A stretch of DNA of 38,993 nt. It comes from Thermodesulfobacterium thermophilum DSM 1276. GTDB taxonomy: Bacteria > Desulfobacterota > Thermodesulfobacteria > Thermodesulfobacteriales > Thermodesulfobacteriaceae. How positions within the stretch are numbered: position 1 is the stretch's first letter; every line of letters begins with the position of its first letter. Location of the stretch: NCBI RefSeq assembly GCF_000421605.1, contig NZ_ATXI01000016.1, forward strand, positions 1 through 38,993, written 5' to 3'. The position numbers and the translations under genes are program-made. The notes under the pieces were generated by a model. The model did not search any database. It had not been told where the DNA came from and was given only the letters and a program-made list of their open reading frames with translations. Positions 15,954 to 23,716 of the stretch are shown piece by piece.

Positions 15954-16273
15954 AATTGGCCTTAATATAAAAATTTCTATAAAAAGATTTTAATTTAAAA
16001 GAAAAAAAATAAAAGATAAGATGATGATAAAACAGGTTGGTTTAAACAAAATGCTTATAAGGTCCAAAATATCAGAGATGGATGATTTTAAACTTTTGTC
16101 AAAAGGTTTAAAATAATCTTATTCAAAAGCATGTCGAAAACTTTTTAAAATTTAGACATAGTTTTGAACATGTTTTTGGTTTTTCTTTAGACAGAGATTT
16201 TGACCTTTGGATTGACGAAAATCGTTTTTTGAGCTAAAACTTATAAATTTAAAAACATCTTAAAGAGGCTTTT
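15954..16273. other. Intergenic region with a toxin-gene remnant
   Basis: This 320-base AT-rich stretch lies between divergent genes. Apart from the HepT-like remnant described separately I see no gene, hairpin terminator or repeat. Promoters for the YkgJ-like run and for fhs should lie here, but no convincing -35/-10 pair stands out. Confidence 0.5.
16133..16237 (+). pseudogene. Remnant of a HepT-like (HEPN) toxin C-terminus
   Basis: A 34-codon stretch reads LKFRHSFEHVFGFSLDRDF and ends with a TAA at 16235-16237. The RHxFxHxFGFxLD pattern is that of the RNase active-site region (R-x4-6-H) and C-terminus of HepT-like HEPN toxins. There is no start codon, and upstream codons in other frames only loosely resemble the rest of the family (KMLIRSKIS). 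It is too short and broken to function. The partner MNT-type nucleotidyltransferase is not visible nearby. Confidence 0.4.
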
Positions 16274-18040
16274 ATGAAAAAAAGCTTAGACCCAAGAAAA
16301 CTTTCTACCTGGGAGATAGCCTATCAAGCCGAAAAAAATCTAAAAAAGATTTTTGAACTTGCAGAGGAAATAGGACTTCTTCCGGAAGAGTTAATACCTT
16401 ATGGTTATTACTTGGCTAAGGTCGACTATCAAAAGGTAATTCAAAGGTTAAAAACCAAACCTTACGGAAAATATATCGATGTTACCGCGATAGTACCTAC
16501 TCCTTTTGGAGAAGGAAAGACTACCACCACGATAGGACTTATTCAGGGACTTGCTAAAAAAGGAAAAAGGGTAAGTGGTGCTATAAGACAGCCCTCTTCA
16601 GGCCCAACTTTTAACCTAAAAGGAGGAGGCACTGGCGGTGGTTTATCTCAGGTATTACCTTTAGATAAAATTGCTTTAGGACTTACAGGAGACATAAACG
16701 CGGTGATGAATGCCCATAACCTTGCTATGGTAGCTCTTACCTCAAGACTTCATCATGAAGAAACTTATACTGACGAAGAGCTTTCAAAAATAGGGATTAA
16801 AAGGCTAAACATAGACCCTAAAAGAGTAGAATTTCCCTGGATAATAGATTTTTGTGCTCAAGCATTGAGAAAAGTTTTGATAGGATTGGGAAATAAAAAG
16901 AACGGTGTTTTGATGGAAAGCAAATTTTGGATAGCCCCAGCTTCAGAACTTATGGCCATTCTTTCTATTGCTAAAAATTTAAAAGACCTAAGAGAGAGGG
17001 TCGGAAAGATTGTAGTAGCCTATGATAAAAGGGGAAATCCTATTACTACCGAAGACCTTGAGGTAGCAGGTGCGATGACTGCCTGGTTGGTAGAAGCTCT
17101 TAACCCAACCCTTGCACAAACCATAGAAGGACAACCTGTTTTTATACACACCGGACCTTTTGCTAACATCGCCCTTGGCCAGTCTTCTATCATCGCAGAC
17201 TATTTAGGTCTAAAACTTTCCGAATATCATGTTACTGAGTCAGGATTTGGAGCAGAGATTGGCTATGAAAAATTTTGGAATATTAAGTGCAGGTTATCAG
17301 GTCTTATACCTCAGGCAGTAGTTTTGGTAACCACTTTAAGGGCCCTTAAGTACCATGGAGGAGCACCTCTTCCTAGGAAAAACCAGCCTCTTCCTTCAGA
17401 ATACCAAAGTTTAAGACCAGACCTGGTAGAAAAAGGTTGTGAACTTTTAGCCCATTGTATAGAGATTATCCAAAGAAGTGGAATTAATCCAGTGGTGTGT
17501 ATCAACCAGTTTATACATGATTTTAAAGAAGAAATAGAGGTGGTTAAAAGATTTTGTGAGGCCTTAGGGGTAACTGCGGTTTGTTCTAACCACTGGTTAA
17601 AAGGAGGAGAAGGAGCAGTAGAACTTGCTGAAGCGGTTATAGAGGCCTGTGAAAAACCGAATAGTTTTAACTTTCTTTACGACACAAAAAAGCCTCTTAA
17701 AGTTAAAATAGAAAAAATTGCAAAAGAAATCTATGGTGCAAAGGAGGTCTGCTTTACTACTTTAGCCAAAGAAAAATTGGAACAGCTTGAAAAAGAAGAC
17801 CTTACAGAATTTTTTGTTTGTATGGCTAAAACCAGCCTTTCTCTTTCAGATAACCCTACACTTAGAGGTGTTCCTAAAGATTGGGTTTTCAATGTAAAAG
17901 ATATCATGGTTTTTAGAGGAGCAAAGTTTGTTGTACCTGTTGCTGGTGAAATTAACCTTATGCCTGGTACAGTTTCTAATCCAGCTTTTCGCAAGATCGA
18001 TGTAGATTTGAAAACTGGCAAAATCATAGGTCTTGAATAA
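16274..18040 (+). CDS. fhs: Formate-tetrahydrofolate ligase
   Basis: This enzyme opens the methyl branch of the Wood-Ljungdahl pathway by joining formate to tetrahydrofolate with ATP. The P-loop-like signature TPFGEGKTTTTIGL lies at about residues 76-89, followed by RQPSSGPTFNLKGGG, TGDINAVMNAHN and the C-terminal GEINLMPG. The 588-residue length is slightly above the usual 555-560, because of a short N-terminal extension. The start ATG follows AAAGAGG. It heads the plus-strand cluster, with folD 12 bases downstream. Direction in the cell (fixation or oxidation) cannot be told from the sequence. Confidence 0.97.
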   Translation: MKKSLDPRKLSTWEIAYQAEKNLKKIFELAEEIGLLPEELIPYGYYLAKVDYQKVIQRLKTKPYGKYIDVTAIVPTPFGEGKTTTTIGLIQGLAKKGKRVSGAIRQPSSGPTFNLKGGGTGGGLSQVLPLDKIALGLTGDINAVMNAHNLAMVALTSRLHHEETYTDEELSKIGIKRLNIDPKRVEFPWIIDFCAQALRKVLIGLGNKKNGVLMESKFWIAPASELMAILSIAKNLKDLRERVGKIVVAYDKRGNPITTEDLEVAGAMTAWLVEALNPTLAQTIEGQPVFIHTGPFANIALGQSSIIADYLGLKLSEYHVTESGFGAEIGYEKFWNIKCRLSGLIPQAVVLVTTLRALKYHGGAPLPRKNQPLPSEYQSLRPDLVEKGCELLAHCIEIIQRSGINPVVCINQFIHDFKEEIEVVKRFCEALGVTAVCSNHWLKGGEGAVELAEAVIEACEKPNSFNFLYDTKKPLKVKIEKIAKEIYGAKEVCFTTLAKEKLEQLEKEDLTEFFVCMAKTSLSLSDNPTLRGVPKDWVFNVKDIMVFRGAKFVVPVAGEINLMPGTVSNPAFRKIDVDLKTGKIIGLE

Positions 18041-18052
18041 AGGAGAGAGATT

Positions 18053-18958
18053 ATGGAGCCGTTAATATTAAAAGGGTCAGAGATAGCCAAAAACTTGAGA
18101 GAACAAATCAAAGAAGAGGTAAGAACATTAAAGGAACAATATGGGCTTATTCCTGGTCTTGTTACCATCTTGGTAGGACAAAATCCTGCCTCTGTTTCTT
18201 ATGTTACATCCAAACAAAGGGTAGCTAAAGAACTTGGTTTTTACTCGGTGCAAGAAAACCTTCCAGAGGATATCTCAGAAAAGGACCTTTTAGACCTTAT
18301 AGAGAAATACAACCAGGACCCATCCATCCACGGTATCTTGGTGCAGCTACCTCTTCCTAAACATATAGACGAAAAAAAGGTGATCTGCGCTATCAACCCT
18401 AAAAAGGATGTCGACGGTTTCCATCCCTTTAATTTAGGAAGGTTGGTTATGGGACATCCTACCTTTATTCCATGCACACCCTATGGAATTCTGTTTCTTT
18501 TAAAAGAAGCTGATATAGAGGTAGAAGGAAAAGAGGTGGTTATCATAGGAAGAAGTAACATCGTAGGAAAACCCTTAGCCCTCCTTCTTATGCAGAAACT
18601 TAAACCTGTAGGAAACGCAACGGTAACGGTGTGTCATACCGCTACCAAAGACCTTGCTTTTCATACTAAAAGGGCAGATATCTTGATAGTGGCAGCAGGT
18701 AGACCAAAATTTATTTCAGGGGATATGGTGAAAGAAGGGGTAGTGGTTATAGATGTTGGGGTTAACAGGATTGGGACCACTCCTGAGGGTAAACCGATTC
18801 TTTGTGGAGATGTAGATTTCGAAAGTGTTAAAGAGAAGGCCTCGGTTATTACCCCGGTTCCCGGTGGAGTTGGTCCTATGACGATTACTATGTTGATGAA
18901 AAACACGTTAGAAGCTGCAAAAGCAAGCCAAGGTCTTTCTGAAGAAATTCAGTTTTAG
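18053..18958 (+). CDS. folD: Methylene-tetrahydrofolate dehydrogenase / methenyl-tetrahydrofolate cyclohydrolase
   Basis: FolD interconverts formyl-, methenyl- and methylene-tetrahydrofolate in the cytoplasm. The catalytic region YVTSKQRVAKELG carries the Tyr and Lys of the YxxxK-type active site. QLPLPKHID, the Rossmann motif GRSNIVGKP and the C-terminal PVPGGVGPMT are all present. The 301-residue length is normal. AGGAGAGA precedes the ATG. It is likely translated from the fhs transcript, and a 95-base gap then separates it from the next gene, where a second promoter may lie. Confidence 0.96.
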   Translation: MEPLILKGSEIAKNLREQIKEEVRTLKEQYGLIPGLVTILVGQNPASVSYVTSKQRVAKELGFYSVQENLPEDISEKDLLDLIEKYNQDPSIHGILVQLPLPKHIDEKKVICAINPKKDVDGFHPFNLGRLVMGHPTFIPCTPYGILFLLKEADIEVEGKEVVIIGRSNIVGKPLALLLMQKLKPVGNATVTVCHTATKDLAFHTKRADILIVAAGRPKFISGDMVKEGVVVIDVGVNRIGTTPEGKPILCGDVDFESVKEKASVITPVPGGVGPMTITMLMKNTLEAAKASQGLSEEIQF

Positions 18959-19013
18959 CTAAAATTCAAGCCTCGAACAGATTTTATCGATAGTCTTTTA
19001 GTATAAAATATGT

Positions 19014-19019
19014 TATAAT
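19014..19019 (+). promoter_or_regulatory. Possible -10 element of the CooS-like/acs operon
   Basis: A TATAAT sits 34 bases before the TTG start at 19054, in the 95-base gap after folD. No clear -35 box lies at 16-18 bases. It could start a transcript for the tightly packed genes that follow. Confidence 0.35.
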
Positions 19020-19053
19020 AGTTTTTTGAAATTTATACGATCGAGGGATAACA

Positions 19054-20466
19054 TTGGAAAGTACTAAAGATCAGCTAAAAAGCTTTGGTTTGCATCTAAT
19101 TAAAGATTATGGGCTAAACCTTTTAGAGTTTAAAGGTGAAATTTTTAAGATAGATGAGGCTTTATCCTCAGGAAAAACGATAAATTTAACGAAACCAGAA
19201 AATCTTCTTTTTTTGGCTCAAAGTTTAGGCTTAGAAACTAACATTCCTGAAAGGATTTTACTGGCAAAAATCATCGAAAATCTTTTCAATCTGTTTTTTA
19301 CCAAAAATTTAACAGAAGAGTTTGAAAAATTTTTTTCTGATGAGGTTTTATCTAAGTTTAAAAAAGAAGGGCTTTTACTTGAAGGAATAGAAAGAGAAAT
19401 AGTTTGGACCTACGAAAAGTTTCTCAGAACCGAAGAAAAAGAAGAACTTACTAAAAGCTTGATAAAACTTTCTCTTACCTATGTTTTTGGTTTAGCATTA
19501 TTTAGGTCATACTTTAAGGAGTTATTTTTTTCTAAAGGGAATTTAAACGGTTTAACCTGTGAAGACCTGATGTATGCCCTTGGAGGAACTTTCAGGGCCT
19601 CTTTAAGTCCGATCAACGAAAACCTTAAAGCAGGCAATCTAAAAGGACTGGCATTTTTTAATCATCTTCCTTTAGAAGAGTCATATCTTTCTTTGGTTAA
19701 AAAACTATTACATCAAAATATCTGGATATGGACTGTAGACAGCAATGAAGGAACCTTAGATTTAGACCTTATTAAAGAAGCAGGAGAAGGGCTGAGAGAA
19801 TTTTTAGAAGCCTTTGGTTTGCCTCCGGTTTTATGTTTAAGGGATGAAGTTGAGATTTTTTCTGTTGTGTTAGAGATGCTTAGTGCCGGAGGGTTGTTTA
19901 AAGAGCTTTCAGAGATACCTTTAGTTGCGGTCTACTGTAGTAAAAACAGCTTAGAAACCGTTAATCCTGGGCTTTTAGTTCCTGCTTTTTCAGGTTTAGG
20001 TTTAGAAGTTTTAGCCATAGGGAAGGACTTTTTACCTTTTAAATTGCTTGATGAAAAGGTTAAGGTATTTGAAGAAGGTCTTGCCGACCAGATTTTACAG
20101 GAAATCATAGAGAGGATAGAAACAAAAAGAAAGACTTTAGGAATTCACCAGCCAAAGCCAAGGGTGCTTTTTGATATGGAAATGCGAAGGTCTCTTTCTT
20201 CTTCAGAACACATGTCTTTTTACCAACAAATATTGTTAGAAAGGTTTAAAAACACTTTTTCCTCTGAAATGCTTCCGGTTAAACGGGCTGAAATTTTTAG
20301 AGAAAGGTGTATCAACTGTTTTAATTGTGTAAAGATTTGTCCTTTTTCAGCCATGTCTATCGACCATGTGGCTAATAGTATATTGGTAGACCTAAAGAAA
20401 TGCACAGGTTGTGGCATCTGTATCGGTGAGTGTCCTTCTGAGGCGATCTATCTTCAAGTAATCTAA
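19054..20466 (+). CDS. CODH (CooS)-like protein without metal ligands, fused to a 2x[4Fe-4S] ferredoxin domain
   Basis: The 470-residue protein aligns by eye with CooS, the nickel CODH catalytic subunit. Shared segments are GIEREIVWTYEKF (CooS: GIDREVVEAMHRT), the EDLMYALGGTF and LKAGNLKGLAFF region, AGEGLREFLEAFGLPPVL, VPAFSGLGLEV, and the terminal IIERIETKRKTLGI. The Cys/His ligands of clusters B, C and D are absent, and the middle of CooS is deleted. Residues 419-460 form a ferredoxin domain with two CxxCxxCxxxCP-type sets (C419, C422, C425, C429; C450, C453, C456, C460). It cannot be a working CODH; an electron-carrying adaptor is my inference. The TTG start is chosen for GAGGG six bases upstream. 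It is followed after 15 bases by the MvhD-like gene. Confidence 0.75.
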   Translation: MESTKDQLKSFGLHLIKDYGLNLLEFKGEIFKIDEALSSGKTINLTKPENLLFLAQSLGLETNIPERILLAKIIENLFNLFFTKNLTEEFEKFFSDEVLSKFKKEGLLLEGIEREIVWTYEKFLRTEEKEELTKSLIKLSLTYVFGLALFRSYFKELFFSKGNLNGLTCEDLMYALGGTFRASLSPINENLKAGNLKGLAFFNHLPLEESYLSLVKKLLHQNIWIWTVDSNEGTLDLDLIKEAGEGLREFLEAFGLPPVLCLRDEVEIFSVVLEMLSAGGLFKELSEIPLVAVYCSKNSLETVNPGLLVPAFSGLGLEVLAIGKDFLPFKLLDEKVKVFEEGLADQILQEIIERIETKRKTLGIHQPKPRVLFDMEMRRSLSSSEHMSFYQQILLERFKNTFSSEMLPVKRAEIFRERCINCFNCVKICPFSAMSIDHVANSILVDLKKCTGCGICIGECPSEAIYLQVI

Positions 20467-20481
20467 GGTTACGGAGGCTTG

Positions 20482-20817
20482 ATGAAAGGAAAAACTCTGA
20501 TGTTTGTTTGTAGAGAGCTTGGTTCAGAAGATGGGATTAAGGATAGAGAAGATATAGTTTTAAAGACCTTAGATTGTGCAGGAGATTTAACTGTTTTTGA
20601 GGTGCTGAAAGCTTTGGAAGAGGGTTTTCAGCAGGTTTTTGTGGTAGGGTGTAAAAAAGGAACGTGTAAAAGTAGGATCGGGAACTTAAGGGCAGAAAAA
20701 AGGATGGCTACGGTAAGAAGATATTTAGGAAAATGGGCTGAAGGATATAGACTGGAGATGGTTTATCTTAATAAAGAAAAAGGTCAAACTTTATTAGATC
20801 AGATTCTTAAAGCTTAA
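20482..20817 (+). CDS. MvhD/FlpD-like iron-sulfur protein (hydrogenase delta-type)
   Basis: The 111-residue protein resembles MvhD, the small [2Fe-2S] subunit that passes electrons between hydrogenase or other donors and heterodisulfide-reductase-like complexes. Retained features are LDCAGDLT, VVGCKKGTCKSR, the following ...GNLRAEKRM and the helical C-terminus. The usual N-terminal CxxC (CNWC-type) is replaced by VCRELGS, so cluster binding may be altered. I take ATG at 20482 with GGAGG four bases upstream rather than the TTG just before it. In acetogens with MetVF complexes an MvhD protein is encoded beside metV and metF, as here. Confidence 0.75.
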   Translation: MKGKTLMFVCRELGSEDGIKDREDIVLKTLDCAGDLTVFEVLKALEEGFQQVFVVGCKKGTCKSRIGNLRAEKRMATVRRYLGKWAEGYRLEMVYLNKEKGQTLLDQILKA

Positions 20818-20830
20818 CGGAGAAAAGGTT

Positions 20831-21499
20831 ATGGTAATTACAGAATTAAAACCTATAGAAAAGATTTGGCAAAACATAGCAGACTTTCGTAAGGTTCTGG
20901 TTTTAGGATGTAGGGGGTGTTCAGGGATTTGCTCAACTGGAGGAGATCGAGAGGTAAAGTTGCTGGTCTCGGCATTAAACCTTATAGCAGAAAACGAAGG
21001 GAAAAACTTTATTGCTCTCGGACAAACCCTTATTAGGCAGTGTGACCCTGTTGCTTTGAAGGTGTTGCCTGAGTTTCTTAAAGAGGTTGAAGCGGTAGTC
21101 AGTTTAGCTTGTGGAGTAGGGGTAAACTTGATAGCTGACCTTTATCCTGATTTAAAGGTTTATCCTGGAACAGATACTTTATTTATAGGAGCCCATGTTG
21201 GATTTGGTGTTTGGGAGGAGAAGTGTCGGGCTTGTGGGGATTGTTTTATCGATAAAACCGCAGGTCTTTGTCCTATAGCAAGGTGCCCAAAAGGTCTTTT
21301 AAACGGGCCTTGTGGAGGGTCTCAAACAGAAAGGTGTGAGGTGAACCCTGAAATACCCTGTGTTTGGTATGAAATTATCATCAGGCTTGAAAAAAGAGGA
21401 GAACTTGCAAGCCTTGATGAAATAATAGGTCCAAAGGATTGGAGATTAACCTTTGGCGAAGGCCCAAGAAAAAGACAAAGAGAAGACTTAACCTTTTAA
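20831..21499 (+). CDS. metV: MetV, zinc-containing partner of methylene-tetrahydrofolate reductase
   Basis: This is the MetV-type (MTHFR C-terminal) subunit that forms a complex with MetF for methylene-tetrahydrofolate reduction in acetogens and relatives. The N-terminal motif GCRGCSGICSTGG and the C-terminal cysteine-rich segment (CRACGDC, CPIARCPKG, NGPCGGS, CEVNPEIPC) are characteristic. The 222-residue length is normal. GGAGAAAAGG precedes the ATG. Its stop is 14 bases before the GTG of the metF-acsD fusion, so the partner is the next gene. No HdrA or RnfC2-like subunit is encoded beside it, so the electron donor is uncertain; the two upstream iron-sulfur proteins are candidates. Confidence 0.9.
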   Translation: MVITELKPIEKIWQNIADFRKVLVLGCRGCSGICSTGGDREVKLLVSALNLIAENEGKNFIALGQTLIRQCDPVALKVLPEFLKEVEAVVSLACGVGVNLIADLYPDLKVYPGTDTLFIGAHVGFGVWEEKCRACGDCFIDKTAGLCPIARCPKGLLNGPCGGSQTERCEVNPEIPCVWYEIIIRLEKRGELASLDEIIGPKDWRLTFGEGPRKRQREDLTF

Positions 21500-21513
21500 A
21501 GAGGAGAGCTTGC

Positions 21514-23706
21514 GTGAAATTTAGAAGCAATTTAGAAAGGGTTTTAAAGTCTGGTTATATGGCCATTACTTGTGAGCTTGCACCTCCGAAGCATGCAAGC
21601 CTTGAGCCGTTAAAAAAGAAAGCCCGCGTGCTTAAAGGTTATGTAGATGCTGCAAACATAACCGACTGTCAGGTTGCCATGGTAAGGCTTTCAAGCTTAG
21701 CTGGTTGTTTGGCTATTATGTTAGAGGGGATAGAACCTATCCTTCAGATGACCTGCCGAGATAGAAACCGCATAGCCATGCAGTCTGACCTTCTTGGGGC
21801 TTGGGCTTTAGGGATAAGAAATGTTTTTTGTACCACAGGAGACCATCCTACGTTTGGTGATCATCCTCAGGCTAAGCCTGTGTTTGATTTAGATTCTGTG
21901 CAACTGGTGGCTATGGTTAATCAACTTAAGCAAGGGAGGTTTTTAAACGGACAGGAGATAAAAGGAGAAAATCCTCGATTTTTTATCGGGGCAACAGAAA
22001 ATCCTTTTGCTGACCCTTCAGAGTATAGAGTAAGAAGACTTGCTAAAAAAATCAAAGCAGGGGCTGAGTTTATTCAAACTCAGCTGGTTTATGATGTAAC
22101 CAAGTTTAAGCAGTTCATGTATATCGCCCACAACGAAGGTCTTACAGAAAAGGCCTATATCTTAGCAGGAATAGTACCTCCCAAATCTTTTCGGATGATA
22201 GACTACATCAAAAGTCACCTGCCAGGTTCTTGTGTGCCTGAAGATCTGGTTAAAAGAATGCGCGAGGCTAAAGACCCTTTAGAAGAAGGTATAAAAATAG
22301 CTGTAGAACTGATAGAACAAATAAAAGAAATCCCTGGAGTAAAGGGATTTCATCTTATGGCTATAGGCTGGGAAGAATACCTTCCTGAAATTCTTAAAAA
22401 AACTGGCTTTTATCCTCGTCCATTTTCTCAAGATTTGTTACCAGAAGATACTAAGACCTTTTCTTTGAGAGAACAAGAAAAAAAGCACTTAGAAGAAGAA
22501 ATAAAAAATTTAAAAGAGCATCTTTTAAGACTTGAAAGTTTAATTACCGGAAAAAAAGAAATAAAAGAAGAAGATTCAGAAAAAGTCAGTATTACGATAG
22601 AGACACCAAAAGAAAAAACTACTGCAGTAGTAGAGGATCTTACAAAAACCTCTCCATCCTCCTTGGCACCTGCTAAAGAAGAAAGCCTGACAGGTGAAAA
22701 ATCCAGGCTAAAAGTTTTATATCGTAGCTTATCTGAAAGGGCTAAGGGTCTTCCAGAAGACCTTTATCGTGAACCTGCTTCTGGCAGGATTAGAGAGGTT
22801 GTTTTTGGAAAAGGCGATAAAGCGTTAAAAGTTGGAGGTGCTGAGGCCTTACCCTTTCACAGTTTTGAGGGTAGTTTAGGTCAACCTTTAAGGATAGCGA
22901 TGGAGGTGTTAGACGTTGTTCCTGAGGATTTTCCAGAGGTGCTTGCTAAATATTTTAAAGATGTGTGGGATGACCCTGGGTCCTGGGCTAAAAAATGTGT
23001 AGAAGAGTATGGGGCTGAGGCGATCGCTGTTTATTTGTTAGGGATAGACCCGAACTATTTAAATTTAGGGGCAGACCATGCCAAAAGGGTTATAGAAAAG
23101 GTTAAAAAAGCGGTAGATGTGCCTTTGATCATATGGGGGTGTGATAACGCCGAAAAAGACACCGAGGTGCTTAGAGAGGTGGCTGAGGTAATTAAGGATG
23201 ATAACATCCTTTTTGGCCCTATAGTTGAAGATAACTACCGTACTTTAGGGGCAGTAGCCTTAGGTTATCAACTGCCTGTGATAGCTCAAAGCCCTATAGA
23301 CGTTAACATAGCTAAACAGCTAAACATTTTGCTTGAAAATCTTGGAGTGCCTTTAGAAAAGATTATCATGGACCCTTCAGTAGGTGCCCTTGGGTATGGA
23401 CTTGAATATACCTATTCTGTGATGGAAAGGATAAGGCTTGCAGCCCTTTATTCTAACGACGTAAAACTGCAAAATCCCTTTATCTGCAACGTAGGTAGAG
23501 AGGTCTGGAAGACTAAAGAAACCAGTCTTCCTTCTGATGAATTCATGGGAGAGGCTGAGATGAGAGGGGTTATGATGGAGGTTATTACTGCCGTGTCCCT
23601 TGCGTTAGCAGGAGGCGAATTGTTTATTCTCAGGCATCCTAAGTCCTTAGAGTTGACTAAAAGGGTATTAAATCTTTTATGGACTTCAAGTGAACAAAAA
23701 CCGTAA
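21514..23706 (+). CDS. MetF-AcsD fusion: methylene-THF reductase joined to the corrinoid protein small subunit
   Basis: One uninterrupted frame of 730 codons encodes two Wood-Ljungdahl proteins. Residues about 1-300 are MetF, the flavin TIM barrel (CELAPPKH, TCRDRNRIAMQSDLLG, CTTGDHP, FIQTQLVYD, GIVPPKS). Residues about 319-347 form a charged coiled coil, and 348-412 a low-complexity linker. Residues about 415-725 are AcsD, the corrinoid iron-sulfur protein small subunit (LPFHSFEGSLGQP, EYGAEAIAVYLLG, DPSVGALGYGLEYTYSVMERIRL, LRHPKSLE). The frame is open further upstream, but GTG at 21514 with GAGGAG in front avoids overlap with metV. AcsB follows after 10 bases. The fusion would tether methyl-THF production to the methyl acceptor, an inference. 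No separate metF or acsD is in the window. Confidence 0.9.
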   Translation: MKFRSNLERVLKSGYMAITCELAPPKHASLEPLKKKARVLKGYVDAANITDCQVAMVRLSSLAGCLAIMLEGIEPILQMTCRDRNRIAMQSDLLGAWALGIRNVFCTTGDHPTFGDHPQAKPVFDLDSVQLVAMVNQLKQGRFLNGQEIKGENPRFFIGATENPFADPSEYRVRRLAKKIKAGAEFIQTQLVYDVTKFKQFMYIAHNEGLTEKAYILAGIVPPKSFRMIDYIKSHLPGSCVPEDLVKRMREAKDPLEEGIKIAVELIEQIKEIPGVKGFHLMAIGWEEYLPEILKKTGFYPRPFSQDLLPEDTKTFSLREQEKKHLEEEIKNLKEHLLRLESLITGKKEIKEEDSEKVSITIETPKEKTTAVVEDLTKTSPSSLAPAKEESLTGEKSRLKVLYRSLSERAKGLPEDLYREPASGRIREVVFGKGDKALKVGGAEALPFHSFEGSLGQPLRIAMEVLDVVPEDFPEVLAKYFKDVWDDPGSWAKKCVEEYGAEAIAVYLLGIDPNYLNLGADHAKRVIEKVKKAVDVPLIIWGCDNAEKDTEVLREVAEVIKDDNILFGPIVEDNYRTLGAVALGYQLPVIAQSPIDVNIAKQLNILLENLGVPLEKIIMDPSVGALGYGLEYTYSVMERIRLAALYSNDVKLQNPFICNVGREVWKTKETSLPSDEFMGEAEMRGVMMEVITAVSLALAGGELFILRHPKSLELTKRVLNLLWTSSEQKP

Positions 23707-23716
23707 GAGGTAAGTA

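Noticed and set aside
17731-18168. Minus-strand frame of 145 codons across the fhs-folD boundary
   Set aside because: Both fhs and folD are strongly supported on the plus strand; no ribosome site or motif supports this frame.
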